A DNA stretch of 7,528 nucleotides from NCBI GenBank assembly GCA_003565035.1, contig PXDP01000097.1, positions 1 through 7,528 of the forward strand, read 5' to 3'. The notes beneath the pieces were generated by a model. That model worked only from the letters and a program-made list of their open reading frames with translations, ran no database searches and had not been told where the DNA came from. The translations under genes were made by a program, and so were the position numbers. Positions 6,187 to 7,528 of this stretch are shown one piece after another. The DNA comes from PVC group bacterium (GTDB lineage Bacteria > Verrucomicrobiota > Kiritimatiellia > SS1-B-03-39 > UBA6053). Each line of letters starts with the position of its first letter. Position 1 is the first letter of the stretch.

Positions 6187-7528
6187 ATGAACAGTATAAG
6201 GTATTGGCTGTCCTTTGGATGTATTTGTGCGTGTCTGCCACTGGTTTTTGCGGGCGGGGGCGACTGGTCGGGGACCTGGGCCACGCAATGGCGGAATGGC
6301 GGGGCGGTGGTCTATTTGCAGCAGGAAGATGCTGAGGTCCGCGGCCACTATCCGCTCTTTGATGGTACGTTGGAAGGAACGGTGCAGGGGCGGCAGTTGC
6401 AGGGAACCTGGCATCAGGCGAATGGACGTGAGGGAGGCTTTGTTTTTGCAATGGCGGATGACGGGGCAACGTTTATGGGACGGTTTGATTCCGGGGAATG
6501 GTGGACCGGGGAGCGGGTGTCCCGCGCCGATAAGCCGCGAACCGCCGAAACGAATTATGCCTCCCCGCGGGAGGTACTCCGCAGCTTTCTGCTTACGGCA
6601 GGTGCGGGGGTGGGCGGGGATGTTTCACAGCTTCGTCCTGCCGTGGGCTGTCTGATGTTTCCGGAATTGGATCCGAACACCCCGGCGCCGGATCCGATTC
6701 AATCCGTCCGGCTGATGTATGAACTGCTGGATCAGCTGACCTTCCGGATTTGGGATGTGCCCGGTGAGGATTGGGCTGCACGGACAGAGTCCGAATCGAC
6801 GGTTATCCGCTTGGCCCAGCAGGGTACTGATGAAGAGGTGTCGCTGGAGTTTATGCGTGTGGAGGATGGCTGGAGGATTTTGGCGCTGACACAGGAGGTG
6901 TTGCAGGATCGGGTGGAGGCTCTGCGCGCCGCCCGGGCGGCTCGAGGGCGGGTGAACTCCGAAGAGGCCTGGCGGGCTTCGGCCCGGAGCACGATGCGGA
7001 CCTTCCTTGAATTGGTGGGGGCAGACTCGGCGCCGGCAGAGGCCCGGCTGGTGGCGACCATGGATCTGTCGCATCTGGGGGCTGATCCGCGCCAGCAGGA
7101 GGCCCGGCTGCTCTCGGAATATCTGAAACGCGTGATCGACCGGGTCGGGTTTGTGCTCTTTCAGGAAATTCCGGATGATCCCTGGCAAAAAGAGGCCTAC
7201 ATCCATTTCCGGCATCCCGCAGGAACCATTGTCCTGGCCCCTACCGGTCTGACGGAAAACGGGGTCCCCGTCTGGCAGTTTACCGGTGAAACCATGCAGG
7301 CGGTCCGGGATATGTATCTGGCGGTGGAGGATATGCCGGTGGCGGGATTTGTGGAGCCGCCCCCGCTTCGTCCCTGGACCTATTTCTGGATGCGCCAGCA
7401 TTTTCGTGCCGCCGCCCCCTGGCTGCTTTGGCCTCTGGGGAGTGTGGAGATTTGGCAGTGGGCGGCCTTGCTGCTGAGCGTGGTGATCTGCTGGCTCGCA
7501 GCGGCACTCACCAGCAAAATCCTGGTGA
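6187..7528 (+). CDS. exported protein with N-terminal beta domain, probable N-terminal part of an MscS-type channel (3' end cut by window edge)
   Basis: From the ATG at 6187, 447 codons stay open to the right edge, where the reading frame continues without a stop. Residues 1-22 form a signal peptide (hydrophobic core, then VFA before GGG). Residues 26-110 form a small domain with a W/G pattern: DWSGTW at 26-31, GTLEGTV at 60-66, LQGTW at 71-75, GGFVF at 83-87 and a closing WWTGER. This resembles lipocalin-like beta-sheet domains seen in exported bacterial proteins. Residues 118-350 are mixed, with a helical, Arg/Ala/Glu-rich part around 225-330. At 363-380 the pattern WQFTGETMQAVRDMYLAV, then LLWPLGSVEIWQWAALLLSV (413-432) entering a membrane helix, resembles the periplasmic end and first helix of large MscS-family mechanosensitive channels. 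The diagnostic channel core would be beyond the window, so the MscS call is moderate; another membrane protein is possible. The gene diverges from the MoxR operon across 161 bases. Its codon use is less extreme than that of the genes at 1-3176. Confidence 0.85.
   Translation, partial: MNSIRYWLSFGCICACLPLVFAGGGDWSGTWATQWRNGGAVVYLQQEDAEVRGHYPLFDGTLEGTVQGRQLQGTWHQANGREGGFVFAMADDGATFMGRFDSGEWWTGERVSRADKPRTAETNYASPREVLRSFLLTAGAGVGGDVSQLRPAVGCLMFPELDPNTPAPDPIQSVRLMYELLDQLTFRIWDVPGEDWAARTESESTVIRLAQQGTDEEVSLEFMRVEDGWRILALTQEVLQDRVEALRAARAARGRVNSEEAWRASARSTMRTFLELVGADSAPAEARLVATMDLSHLGADPRQQEARLLSEYLKRVIDRVGFVLFQEIPDDPWQKEAYIHFRHPAGTIVLAPTGLTENGVPVWQFTGETMQAVRDMYLAVEDMPVAGFVEPPPLRPWTYFWMRQHFRAAAPWLLWPLGSVEIWQWAALLLSVVICWLAAALTSKILV

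Noticed and set aside
6047..6469. Minus-strand open frame of 140 codons across the intergenic gap
   Set aside because: It would overlap the start of the plus-strand gene and cover both candidate promoters; the product has no recognisable features.
6625..7401. Minus-strand open frame of 258 codons opposite the plus-strand exported protein
   Set aside because: The product is rich in Arg, Pro, Gln and His without motifs. The plus frame has a signal peptide, a patterned beta domain and a membrane helix.

Overview
The window is high-GC, densely packed bacterial DNA carrying five protein-coding genes in two divergent units. Four genes on the minus strand form a tight operon read from about 6025 down past position 1. 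One gene on the plus strand starts at 6187 and runs off the right end. I see no rRNA, tRNA, CRISPR array, insertion sequence, integrase or terminator. The mix of a MoxR/DUF58/BatA-type von Willebrand factor A operon with a large secreted helical protein fits the PVC group (Verrucomicrobiota, Kiritimatiellota, Planctomycetota or relatives). That placement is an inference from gene style, not from a marker gene.

Minus strand, in order of transcription: (1) 6025-3173, a 950-residue protein with a signal peptide, mostly alpha-helical, which I do not recognise; (2) 3176-2175, a MoxR-family AAA+ ATPase with all core motifs; (3) 2160-1291, a DUF58 protein with a complete MIDAS metal site; (4) 1294 to the window edge, a BatA-type membrane protein with two N-terminal membrane segments, a von Willebrand A domain, an Ig-like region and the start of a glutamine-amidotransferase-like fold, cut by the left edge. 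Genes 1/2 and 3/4 overlap by ATGA (stop and start share bases), and genes 2/3 are separated by 14 bases, so the four are very likely co-transcribed and translationally coupled.

Plus strand: 6187-7528 (open at the right edge) encodes an exported protein. It has a small beta-rich, tryptophan/glycine-patterned domain just after the signal peptide, then a longer region whose last 85 residues look like the periplasmic part plus first membrane helix of a large MscS-family mechanosensitive channel. The channel core would lie outside the window.

The 161-base AT-richer gap at 6026-6186 must hold both promoters. How the genes may work together: MoxR ATPases with DUF58 and BatA-like vWA partners are generally thought to act as chaperone-like assembly or activation machines, often for envelope or metal-dependent targets. 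The first gene of this operon, exported and coupled to moxR, is the natural candidate for a client or partner; that is inference. The most noteworthy items are this unrecognised 950-residue protein and the apparent beta-domain fusion on the putative channel.
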